Of a DNA stretch of 5,847 nt, positions 1 to 5,591 are shown in pieces. The translations under genes and the position numbers were made by a program. Position 1 is the first letter of the stretch; each line of letters starts with the position of its first letter. A model generated the notes under the pieces. The model did no database searches and was not told the DNA's origin. It saw only the letters and a program-made list of their open reading frames with translations. Origin of the DNA: UBA970 sp049419605 (GTDB lineage: Bacteria > Bacillota_I > Bacilli_A > RFN20 > CAG-826); contig JBMSKF010000026.1 of assembly GCA_049419605.1 (NCBI GenBank), positions 1-5,847 on the forward strand, written 5' to 3'.

Positions 1-599
1 ATAAAACGAGGGACACCATTATTATTGTTGGCGAGAAACTTTGCCACCCAAAACCCTTCTAATTGAGTATTACCGAAGGTAAAAGCAGGATGAGTTGTCC
101 AGGTTTGATTCGCAGCAGTCGCTGAATTGGAATTCACTAGATTTTGGAAAAAGGTAAGGTCATTAGTTCCTTCGACAAAACTCACATCGATGGTGCCGGT
201 TGTTCCTGTATGGAAATTGGTCCTAACCACATAAACAAACCTAGGAATCCAGACCCAATATGATCCATCAGCAGTTTTCATATTCGCCCATTGATTATCA
301 AAGACTTGGTCACGAGTGTTGCGATAAAAATACCAATCTTCTTCAACCCAGTTGGGATTGGTAATCGTAAGGTTAGCGTCAGTAAATTTAACAATTTCTG
401 TTGTTCCATCCCAATAAACTGGATTCATTCCGTTCGTTAATTCTGGAGCGTTCGGAGTAAAATCCCATTCACCTTGATTAACGGGAATACCGGTTTCCGT
501 ATCACTTAAATCATTAAATAATCCGTAGGCGGTAACCGACGTTAAGCAAACCAAGTTTGCTAATAAAAATAATGAATAAAATATTTTTTGTTTTTTCAT
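1..599 (-). CDS. Secreted surface protein with SipW-type signal peptide and WVWIPRF-type module (3' end missing)
   Basis: The reading frame starts at ATG 599-597 and is still open at the left edge, giving 199 complete codons. Residues 1-26 form a signal peptide (MKKQK, then a hydrophobic stretch ending TAYG), followed by LFNDLSDTETG. This closely matches the start of the mature region in the 3053-3637 protein (VWDTLSDTESG) and resembles SipW substrates such as TasA. The rest is not TasA-like. It is rich in Trp and Asn and contains WVWIPRF (115-121), GTIDVSFVEGTND (135-147), HPAFTFG (170-176) and GFWVAKF (182-188). I recall this motif series from uncharacterised Bacillota surface, pilin-like and phage structural proteins; no enzymatic role is known to me. 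The ATG shares one base with the upstream TGA stop (TGATG), and GAGAG at 606-610 lies six bases before it, so this is the distal known gene of the operon. Role: probably an exported fibre or surface component; function uncertain. Confidence 0.8.
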   Translation of the reverse strand, partial: MKKQKIFYSLFLLANLVCLTSVTAYGLFNDLSDTETGIPVNQGEWDFTPNAPELTNGMNPVYWDGTTEIVKFTDANLTITNPNWVEEDWYFYRNTRDQVFDNQWANMKTADGSYWVWIPRFVYVVRTNFHTGTTGTIDVSFVEGTNDLTFFQNLVNSNSATAANQTWTTHPAFTFGNTQLEGFWVAKFLANNNNGVPRF

Positions 600-1270
600 C
601 ACATACTCTCAGGGACTTTGGTGATTTCTAAATAGATTTCATAACTGACACTGGCACCATGCAGGGCAATCGAATGCGCGTCAGTATATTCATTGATGAT
701 GGATAAATGCACTTGGAAGTCGGTGGGGATGTAGGTTCCATTGTCGATGATTTCAATGCTTTGCACCAATTCAGATTGAGCATTAAACGCAGAGACTACC
801 GTGTTCGTGCCAGTGGTCGTTTGACTGTTTTGGATGAAATCGATTCTAAATCGTAAAGCCCCTGCACCATTACTGGTGACATCGACGTTATTATTTTCAA
901 TCAAGACATTGCCGATTTTGATTTCCGCAAACCATGTTTCACCGGTACCAGCATCCATGTAGGGTGTAATCACTTCATTGGTAACATCATTGACGAGTTC
1001 AATTTCATAAGTCGTATTAATCGAGGTATTGATGTCGTTACTTGTTCTTGTAGCCATGTTTTCGGCGATTAATAAATTCGTGTTCGTAAAATTGGCTGTT
1101 GTTTGCGTAAAGCTAACCGACGTTCCTGTGCCAATCGTAATCACATTTCCATCTTGGTTTGCACTTAATTGATCCCAAATGCCAAAGCCAATCGAAACGT
1201 TGAAAACGTTGACAAGCGTAAGCAAGCCTAATAAACCAAATTTGATAACAGGAAAGTTACTTTTTTTCAT
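599..1270 (-). CDS. TasA/CalY-like secreted protein, SipW-type signal peptide
   Basis: This is a secreted beta-rich protein of 223 residues if started at ATG 1270. An in-frame ATG at 1294 would add eight basic residues (MIRVKKRK). I prefer 1270 because MKKSNFPVIKF begins a compact signal peptide and reduces the overlap with the upstream signal peptidase gene from 38 to 14 bases; neither start has a strong ribosome binding site. The hydrophobic core is followed by SIGFGIWDQL and then NVITIGTG, the same aromatic-Asp junction and I-x-I-G-x-G strand seen in its neighbours. The body is rich in Asn, Thr and branched residues, with no cysteine, no repeat and no sorting signal, and ends in an alternating strand (SYEIYLEI). 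It directly follows the SipW-type peptidase gene, so it is a probable substrate and fibre or matrix subunit. Homology to TasA/camelysin is inferred from signal architecture and context; sequence identity appears low. Confidence 0.82.
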   Translation of the reverse strand: MKKSNFPVIKFGLLGLLTLVNVFNVSIGFGIWDQLSANQDGNVITIGTGTSVSFTQTTANFTNTNLLIAENMATRTSNDINTSINTTYEIELVNDVTNEVITPYMDAGTGETWFAEIKIGNVLIENNNVDVTSNGAGALRFRIDFIQNSQTTTGTNTVVSAFNAQSELVQSIEIIDNGTYIPTDFQVHLSIINEYTDAHSIALHGASVSYEIYLEITKVPESM

Positions 1271-1763
1271 CTTTCTTTTTTTGACTCTTATCATCTACAT
1301 ACATCCAGGCAAAAATAATGCCGACATTGATGAGTAAAACCACTTGACCAAATGTCGAACTAAAGAATTCTAATAGACGGCCAATACCAGTTATTTTATT
1401 GGTATAGAGACCCACGACATCATCAGCGGCAATCACCCATCGATCGGGTTCTGTTTGACCATGGGCGATGGTCTTAAAGGATAATACTGAATCCTCATCA
1501 AGAATTTCATGAACATAATGAACGACAATCACTTCGCGTTGATCTAACAAGGTGGTATGAAAGGCGATAATGTCACCGACTTCAATACTGGATTGATCGA
1601 TCCATCGAGAAATAATGACAACATCATTGACTTTGATCACCGGTTGCATACTGGGGGAAACAATCCGATACATGACAAACGGTGACCAATGGAGAACGGA
1701 AAAAAATAAAACAATAAATGCTACAAATTGGATTAACTTCTTGTAAAGTTTTGATTTTTTCAT
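1257..1763 (-). CDS. sipW: Signal peptidase I, SipW (ER-type) subfamily
   Basis: This membrane protease of 168 residues removes signal peptides from exported proteins on the outer face of the membrane. A short basic N-terminus leads into a membrane segment (about 11-30). Then comes SPSM (36-39), with Ser38 as predicted nucleophile, and NDVVIISR (46-53). VVHYVHEI (80-87) follows, where His82 takes the place of the Lys base of ordinary bacterial type I peptidases. Next come AHGQTEPDR (100-108) and ADDVVG (113-118), which supply the candidate third catalytic Asp. A second membrane segment (about 138-156) precedes a Lys/Asp-rich cytoplasmic tail. Ser plus His rather than Ser plus Lys is the hallmark of SipW and eukaryotic/archaeal peptidases. 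The ATG overlaps the preceding TGA (ATGA), and GGTGGAGG at 1768-1775 is a strong ribosome binding site four bases away. Its flanking genes encode likely substrates, as in tapA-sipW-tasA. The A-rich DNA encoding its Lys tail also carries the next gene's start. Confidence 0.93.
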   Translation of the reverse strand: MKKSKLYKKLIQFVAFIVLFFSVLHWSPFVMYRIVSPSMQPVIKVNDVVIISRWIDQSSIEVGDIIAFHTTLLDQREVIVVHYVHEILDEDSVLSFKTIAHGQTEPDRWVIAADDVVGLYTNKITGIGRLLEFFSSTFGQVVLLINVGIIFAWMYVDDKSQKKKDEKK

Positions 1764-2344
1764 AATGCCTCCACCATGACATCAAAGTTTATGTAGGCAT
1801 CTTGAATAAATTGAGAACATGTTTCATTCAATAGGTCTTCATTAATTTCAACATTGAGTTCAAACCTAGACTCAGGATAGGTAAAGAATTGATAGGGAAT
1901 TAAATAATAGACATAACTCGCATTTAGCTTTTCTGTACCTGCCAACAGCTGGACGGAATTATTACTTGAACCGAATTGAAAATCTAAACAAGATACTTTT
2001 TCATTGGTACTGGAATAAAATAAAGATTCCCGTTCTTTGTTAATAAGAATATTGGAGAACTCAATCCCTAAATTTGTAATTTCCAAATCCGACGTAAAGG
2101 TGATTTTAAAAGAGAATTGATATGAGGTTGTATAGCCATTTTGATCTGCATAAAATGAATTGAAAGGCACTAGTTTACCTTGGTTGAAAGTCGTTAGGTT
2201 GACAAGTTGAATCCTAGATCCAAAACCAATTTGAATATCGGTAATCATGACATTCTTTTGTTGTTGGTCCCACCATGCATATGCGACCAAAGTACTCAAT
2301 GGAAGGATTAATCCTAAGAAAACCAATAATAATTTTTTAACCAC
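1760..2344 (-). CDS. TasA-like secreted protein with two cysteines, SipW-type signal peptide
   Basis: This exported protein of 194 residues starts at GTG 2344-2342, and GGTGA at 2351-2355 lies six bases upstream. The signal peptide (about 1-23) is VKKLLLVFLG followed by LVAYA, then WWDQQ, the aromatic-Trp-Asp junction shared with its neighbours. The mature part has IQIGFG (37-42), LVPF (58-61) and alternating hydrophobic strands (YQFSFKITF, ITNLGIEFSNILI). These line up with LVP, YDVAF and LDVTYSNLLV in the 3053-3637 protein, so I regard the two as distant paralogues. Unlike the other TasA-like proteins here it has two cysteines, C119 and C176, the only ones in the chain, which could form a disulfide. 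It overlaps the upstream gene by eight bases and sipW by four, implying translational coupling. Probable role: a minor fibre subunit or assembly protein processed by SipW. No named family is certain. Confidence 0.82.
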   Translation of the reverse strand: MVKKLLLVFLGLILPLSTLVAYAWWDQQQKNVMITDIQIGFGSRIQLVNLTTFNQGKLVPFNSFYADQNGYTTSYQFSFKITFTSDLEITNLGIEFSNILINKERESLFYSSTNEKVSCLDFQFGSSNNSVQLLAGTEKLNASYVYYLIPYQFFTYPESRFELNVEINEDLLNETCSQFIQDAYINFDVMVEAL

Positions 2345-2975
2345 GGGGAATCACCGTAAAGTTAATTGAAAATTCTATCGTTTTACCTGCGATTGAATCA
2401 TACGCCATTTGTGATTCTTCTTCGTTTGGAGAAAGCAGAAATAATCTTAAATAGATTAAGGTTGAATATTGGTCAATGTCTTCGTTAAAACTTAATGCTG
2501 TTCTTAATGTATATACATTATTCATTTCTTCAGATATTTCACCTACATATAGCTGAGTAACCAAGAGATGGTTGTAAGGATTATTGATGTCTCCAATTGC
2601 AATCGACGATACATCAATCGAAACATCCACATCAACTTCAGCTTCATAAGTAGGAATGAGTTCAATGATGATCTCATCTACTTCACCCTCATCTAGAGAA
2701 GCTCCTTTGGGAATCAAGCGTTGATCGCTTGGTAACACTTGACTAACAGACAACACCTGCTGGGTTCCAATTTGGATGTAATGAAAAGGCAAATTTGGTT
2801 GCACCAAAAATAACAACATTAACAACATAAATACTATATTCAGACTGAGGACCATCCACAAAAGATAATTTGGTTTCTTTTCAGAAGTGAGTCGTTGAAA
2901 TAATTGTATTAACGCATTTTGTTGTTTTTCATTGAAACTTGAATTAGTTATTTCTTTAATTTGCTTTTCATTCAT
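2337..2975 (-). CDS. Membrane-anchored TasA-like paralogue (no cleavable signal)
   Basis: This protein of 212 residues has a hydrophilic N-terminal tail of about 36 residues rich in Lys, Gln and Asn. A single strongly hydrophobic segment (about 37-58, YLLWMVLSLNIVFMLLMLLF) follows, then an acidic extracellular domain. Just after the membrane it carries YIQIG (66-70), the I-x-I-G strand found after the signal peptides of its neighbours. RLIPKG (86-91) and the strand series IIIELIPTYEAEVDVDVSID (102-121) follow. The end, IAGKTIEFSINFTV, resembles IAAQNITFDLNFLA of the 3053-3637 protein and the C-terminal strand of TasA/CalY. The aromatic-Asp cleavage junction is absent, so this looks like an anchored member of the family rather than a SipW substrate. 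The ATG lacks a Shine-Dalgarno sequence. A TACAAT box ends six bases before it, inside a palindrome. It is the first gene of the five-gene overlapping operon. Possible role: membrane base or nucleator for fibres (inference). Confidence 0.8.
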   Translation of the reverse strand: MNEKQIKEITNSSFNEKQQNALIQLFQRLTSEKKPNYLLWMVLSLNIVFMLLMLLFLVQPNLPFHYIQIGTQQVLSVSQVLPSDQRLIPKGASLDEGEVDEIIIELIPTYEAEVDVDVSIDVSSIAIGDINNPYNHLLVTQLYVGEISEEMNNVYTLRTALSFNEDIDQYSTLIYLRLFLLSPNEEESQMAYDSIAGKTIEFSINFTVIPRG

Positions 2976-3052
2976 AATTTAATTGTAAAAACATTTACAA
3001 AACATGAAACGGGTTATATTTGTCACTAATTCTAAGATTAGGATAAAACCAA
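2976..3052 (-). promoter_or_regulatory. 77-bp gap with palindrome and -10-like box ahead of the five-gene operon
   Basis: Two elements lie here. First, a perfect palindrome TTGTAAA-AACA-TTTACAA (2983-3000), typical in size for a dimeric repressor site. Second, TACAAT on the minus strand (2987-2982), which overlaps the palindrome and ends six bases before ATG 2975. No convincing -35 hexamer and no Shine-Dalgarno sequence is visible. Transcription may start at or next to the ATG, or the operon may be read through from the upstream gene. There is no T-run terminator between the two genes. Confidence 0.4.
3012..3050 (-). other. Imperfect stem-loop after the first TasA-like gene
   Basis: In the minus-strand transcript an outer pairing (3043-3050 with 3012-3019, one mismatch) encloses an inner five-pair stem (3037-3041 with 3026-3030) around a six-base loop, separated by an uneven interior loop. 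No U-tract follows. It could be a processing or stabilising hairpin that uncouples the first gene from the five downstream genes, but it is weak and may be chance in AT-rich DNA. Confidence 0.25.
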
Positions 3053-3637
3053 TTAAGCGGCTAAAAAGTTTAAATCAAATGTGATGTTTTGAGCGGCAAT
3101 GCCAGTGTATTCGGAAGAATTTGAAGGTTCTGAAATAGTAACTGTTATTTGAATATAAACATTTGATCTTGTCGCAGGTGTTGCGCTATCATAAAAATCT
3201 GGTAAAGCGCTGTCCGCGTGGGTTAAATCATTATCGTCAAATACACCGGTAAAATTGCTGTTGGTATAGCTCCAGTTAAAAACAATTGTAACTAGAGAAT
3301 TAAACGTATTAACTCCTCCAACCAATAGGTTTGAATAAGTCACATCTAGTTCAAGGCTTGCGATTAGATTGCCGGTAAATGCTACATCATAGACTGCGAC
3401 CGCGGAGGTAACATCACCATCTTGCAATACTACACCACTAGTAGGAACTAATTGATCTGTTCCAAGCCAATCCCCAACAGTGACTGAAGCTGAAGCTGCT
3501 AGATCTAAACCTTCACCAATTTCAATGGTGTTTCCAGATTCTGTATCACTTAAAGTGTCCCATACTGCAAATGCAGTGGTTGTACCTAAGATCATCACCA
3601 AACCAGTTAACAATAAAGACAATTTTTTATAATTCAT
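3053..3637 (-). CDS. TasA/CalY-like secreted fibre protein, SipW-type signal peptide
   Basis: This exported protein of 194 residues has a basic start (MNYKK), a hydrophobic core and the junction TTAFAVWDTLSDTESG, ending the signal at about residue 24. It closely fits the SipW-dependent pattern (a small-residue site followed by an aromatic-Asp pair, as in TasA). The mature region begins NTIEIGEG (36-43) and continues with DQLVP, then beta-rich sequence (ASLELDVTYSNLLVG) and a C-terminal strand ITFDLNF. It has no cysteine and is rich in Asp, Thr and Val. It sits first in the cluster, 77 bp before the next gene, with its own leader, which would suit a highly expressed major subunit; expression level is inference. 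The ATG at 3637 is the only normal start codon downstream of the in-frame TAG overlapping the ribosome binding site. That site, AGGAG, lies 27 bases upstream with a perfect hairpin in between (see separate entry). I am confident it is a TasA-like exported protein, less so that it polymerises. Confidence 0.85.
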   Translation of the reverse strand: MNYKKLSLLLTGLVMILGTTTAFAVWDTLSDTESGNTIEIGEGLDLAASASVTVGDWLGTDQLVPTSGVVLQDGDVTSAVAVYDVAFTGNLIASLELDVTYSNLLVGGVNTFNSLVTIVFNWSYTNSNFTGVFDDNDLTHADSALPDFYDSATPATRSNVYIQITVTISEPSNSSEYTGIAAQNITFDLNFLAA

Positions 3638-3669
3638 AATAAAATTCTCACAATATTTGTGAGTCTCCT
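3638..3669 (-). promoter_or_regulatory. Shine-Dalgarno separated from ATG by a perfect hairpin
   Basis: Reading the minus strand: AGGAGA (3669-3664), then CTCACAA-ATA-TTGTGAG (3663-3647), a perfect seven-pair stem with a three-base loop, then nine bases and ATG 3637. Linearly the AGGAG core is 27 bases from the start, too far. With the hairpin folded the remaining spacing is about ten bases. The in-frame codons between are GAG ACT CAC AAA TAT TGT GAG AAT TTT ATT, with no ATG, GTG or TTG, so the start cannot be moved closer. The same palindrome could instead be a DNA operator, or hide the weaker GTGAG site in its right arm. Confidence 0.6.
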
Positions 3670-3780
3670 AAACAAAATTTTATTACAAACAAAAATCAAC
3701 CATGGAAAAGAAGTGTATATCGAATTTTAATAAGATATTGCCATTGAAAATATATGGATTTAACAAATAAATTCTTAATA

Positions 3781-3804
3781 GTTACATTAATAGCTATTTG
3801 TAAC
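3781..3804. repeat. Inverted repeat GTTACA-N12-TGTAAC
   Basis: These perfect six-base arms flank a 12-base spacer that itself contains the palindrome AATAGCTATT. It sits mid-way in the divergent region and could be a regulator site serving either side. The half-site TGTAA also occurs in the palindrome at 2983-3000, but such short AT-rich words are common, so the link is tentative. Confidence 0.3.
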
Positions 3805-3921
3805 ATTAAAAAGGTTCTATGTTGGTGAATAACATTTGAAAAAGTACAATTTTACCTTAGGATTTATAATCAATTTAATTACAAATTTATTAGTTTTATT
3901 TCATATTTAAAAATTTATATT

Positions 3922-3936
3922 TGCTACAATCTAAAT
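3922..3936 (+). promoter_or_regulatory. Extended -10 promoter, likely leaderless start of the laminarinase gene
   Basis: TGCTACAAT (3922-3930) matches the extended -10 pattern TGnTATAAT with one mismatch, which can work without a -35 element; none is obvious upstream. The box ends six bases before ATG 3937, so transcription would begin on or beside the start codon. No purine-rich ribosome binding site lies in the preceding 40 bases, consistent with a leaderless mRNA. Confidence 0.5.
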
Positions 3937-5499
3937 ATGAAAAAAATATTAATTAATAGCGTTTTGTTTTCGAGCTTAATACTTATCAGTTGTAATAATT
4001 TTGAGTTTAATTCTTCAATCGTTCCAATTTCTTCATCCATTACCAGTGTTTCTACCACTTCAGAAACATCTTCCATAACTCAAGAAATTCTAAATTGGAA
4101 CTTAGTATGGTCTGATGAATTTGATTATGAGGGACTACCTAATCCTGATAAATGGAGTTATGACGTCGGTGGAAGTGGTTGGGGAAATAACGAACTTCAA
4201 TATTACACCAATGCCGATTTGGATAATGCCAGTGTCGCTAATGGTAATCTAACCATTACCGCTCGCAAAGAAAATATTCAAAATCGAGAATATAGTTCTG
4301 CAAGACTTGTGACGAAAAACAAAGGTGATTTCTTGTATGGACGGATGGAAGCCAAAGCGAAGTTACCCTCTGGTCGAGGCACCTGGCCGGCGATTTGGAT
4401 GTTACCCACCGATTGGGTTTATGGCGGATGGCCCACCAGTGGTGAAATCGACATCATGGAACATGTGGGTTACGACCCTAACGTTGTGCATGCAACCATT
4501 CATACCGAAACCTATAACCATTCACGCGGTACCCAAGTAGGTGAAAGCTTAACCTTAACCAATGTCTTTGATAACTATCATACCTATGCGATTGAATGGG
4601 AACCTGGTGTTATCCGAGCTTATATTAACGAAACACAATACGCTACTTTTGCATTTGATGTCGATGATATTGAAAATGGTCCTAGTTATTTAGCATGGCC
4701 TTTTGATCAAGATTTCCACTTTATTTTCAACATTGCAGTAGGTGGTAATTGGGGTGGTGTGCAAGGTGTAGACACCAACATTTTCCCTACCTCGATGGTC
4801 GTAGACTATGTGCGTGTTTATCAAAAAGCGTACGCAGAAGGTGATGACATAAAACCAACGCCTGTATCCAATGTTGTCTTAAAGAAAGCAACTCCCAATA
4901 GTGTGGCCCTTGCTTGGGATGCCTCTACTGATAACCGGATGGTCAAAGAATATATTGTGAGAATGAACGGTGTGATTCGAGCTAGAACTTCTGTGCCTGC
5001 AGTCTATTTAGCTAATTTATTACCCGACATGACCTATGATGTACAAATTACCGCAGTCGATTTTAATAATAATTTATCTTCACCTGTCACATTCTCAGCA
5101 ACAACCGGTGGTTATGCCTCAATCAATGATCGCATTGAAGCAGAAGCTTATCTCACTCAAGAAGGGGTTCGTTTTGAACCCACAACCGATGTCGGTGGCG
5201 GCGATAATGCCGGATGGCTTAATGTTGGAGATTATTTAGAATATGGATTACAAATCCCTAATCAAGGCAATTACCGATTAGAACTCAGAACTGCAGGCAA
5301 CACATCGAGTGGTCAAATTCAAATGTTCGCCAACCAGACTCTTAAAACCACTGTGGACTTACCGATAACCGGTGGATGGCAAGTTTGGCAAACCGTCACC
5401 AGTGATCCTTTTTCACTTAACGCGGGATTAAACACGATCAAACTACAAGTGACAAGAGAAGGATTTAACTTAAACTACTTTAGAATTATTCCATCTTAA
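3937..5499 (+). CDS. Lipoprotein laminarinase: GH16 endo-beta-1,3-glucanase with FN3 and CBM6
   Basis: This exported enzyme of 520 residues is predicted to hydrolyse internal beta-1,3-glucan bonds (laminarin-type substrates). Residues 1-18 form a lipoprotein signal with lipobox LISC, so C19 would be lipid-modified and the enzyme tethered to the outer membrane face. A Ser/Thr-rich linker runs to about 50. The GH16 domain (about 53-297) opens with WSDEFDYEGLPNPDKW and carries GEIDIMEHVG, with E170 nucleophile, D172 and E175 acid/base of the E-I-D-I-M-E bulge. It continues through VHATIHTE and ends VVDYVRVYQK, all laminarinase-like. A fibronectin type III domain (about 309-390) follows, then a CBM6 carbohydrate-binding module (about 398-518: RIEAEAY, DVGGGDNAGWLNVGDYLEY, FNLNYFRI). 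Length and layout match multidomain laminarinases. ATG 3937 is fixed by the signal peptide and has no Shine-Dalgarno site. It runs divergently from the TasA-like locus. The exact glucan (beta-1,3 or mixed beta-1,3-1,4) is not settled by sequence. Confidence 0.95.
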   Translation: MKKILINSVLFSSLILISCNNFEFNSSIVPISSSITSVSTTSETSSITQEILNWNLVWSDEFDYEGLPNPDKWSYDVGGSGWGNNELQYYTNADLDNASVANGNLTITARKENIQNREYSSARLVTKNKGDFLYGRMEAKAKLPSGRGTWPAIWMLPTDWVYGGWPTSGEIDIMEHVGYDPNVVHATIHTETYNHSRGTQVGESLTLTNVFDNYHTYAIEWEPGVIRAYINETQYATFAFDVDDIENGPSYLAWPFDQDFHFIFNIAVGGNWGGVQGVDTNIFPTSMVVDYVRVYQKAYAEGDDIKPTPVSNVVLKKATPNSVALAWDASTDNRMVKEYIVRMNGVIRARTSVPAVYLANLLPDMTYDVQITAVDFNNNLSSPVTFSATTGGYASINDRIEAEAYLTQEGVRFEPTTDVGGGDNAGWLNVGDYLEYGLQIPNQGNYRLELRTAGNTSSGQIQMFANQTLKTTVDLPITGGWQVWQTVTSDPFSLNAGLNTIKLQVTREGFNLNYFRIIPS

Positions 5500-5510
5500 C
5501 CCTCTTGAAT

Positions 5511-5530
5511 TACTTAATATTCATTAAGTA
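5511..5530. terminator. AT-rich inverted repeat after the laminarinase gene, possible weak terminator
   Basis: TACTTAAT-ATTC-ATTAAGTA is a perfect eight-pair stem with a four-base loop, starting 12 bases after the stop codon at 5497-5499. The stem is nearly all A-T, and the sequence after it (TTGTTGAGATTTCTTT) is T-rich but not a clean T-run, so termination strength is doubtful. The downstream promoter at 5534 starts almost immediately after it. Confidence 0.4.
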
Positions 5531-5533
5531 TTG

Positions 5534-5562
5534 TTGAGATTTCTTTAATATTCCTATATGAT
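5534..5562 (+). promoter_or_regulatory. Sigma-A-type promoter for the 5592 gene
   Basis: TTGAGA (5534-5539), a 17-base spacer and TATGAT (5557-5562) give five of six matches to each consensus hexamer. Transcription would start near 5569-5570, leaving a leader of about 22 bases that contains AAGGAGG (5578-5584), seven bases before ATG 5592. This is the clearest promoter and ribosome binding site in the window. Confidence 0.7.
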
Positions 5563-5591
5563 TTATAAGTTGTAAATAAGGAGGCAAATCA

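Larger units (their letters stand above)
3638..3936. other. Divergent AT-rich intergenic control region
   Basis: This 299-bp gap lies between the minus-strand TasA-like gene and the plus-strand laminarinase. It holds the hairpin leader (3638-3669), an inverted repeat GTTACA-N12-TGTAAC (3781-3804) and several -10-like boxes on the plus strand: TACAAT 3845-3850, with TTGGTG at 3822-3827 and a 17-base spacer; TATAAT 3865-3870, with no good -35; and TGCTACAAT 3922-3930. I could not settle the minus-strand promoter: TAAAAT near 3675-3685 is a possible -10 without a convincing -35. I saw no RNA gene and no credible small ORF. Confidence 0.5.

Noticed and set aside
1..599. Phage tail origin for the WVWIPRF protein
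   Set aside because: Similar motifs occur in phage structural proteins as I recall them, but the secretory signal peptide and its place in the SipW operon favour an exported cellular protein.
2973..3005. Two tiny upstream frames (eight codons each) on the minus strand ahead of the 2975 start
   Set aside because: They lack ribosome binding sites and would lie upstream of the favoured transcription start; a leader peptide cannot be supported.
3865..3870. Perfect TATAAT on the plus strand as the laminarinase promoter
   Set aside because: The nearest TTGAAA (3836-3841) is 23 bases away, too far for a sigma-A promoter, and no TG extension is present; the extended -10 at 3922 is better placed.
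4325..4540. 71-codon open frame inside the laminarinase gene
   Set aside because: It is an out-of-phase shadow of the GH16 catalytic core, with no ribosome binding site and no recognisable protein features.
5036..5239. 67-codon open frame inside the laminarinase gene
   Set aside because: It overlaps the FN3/CBM6 coding region in another phase; the real frame has clear domain motifs across the same bases.
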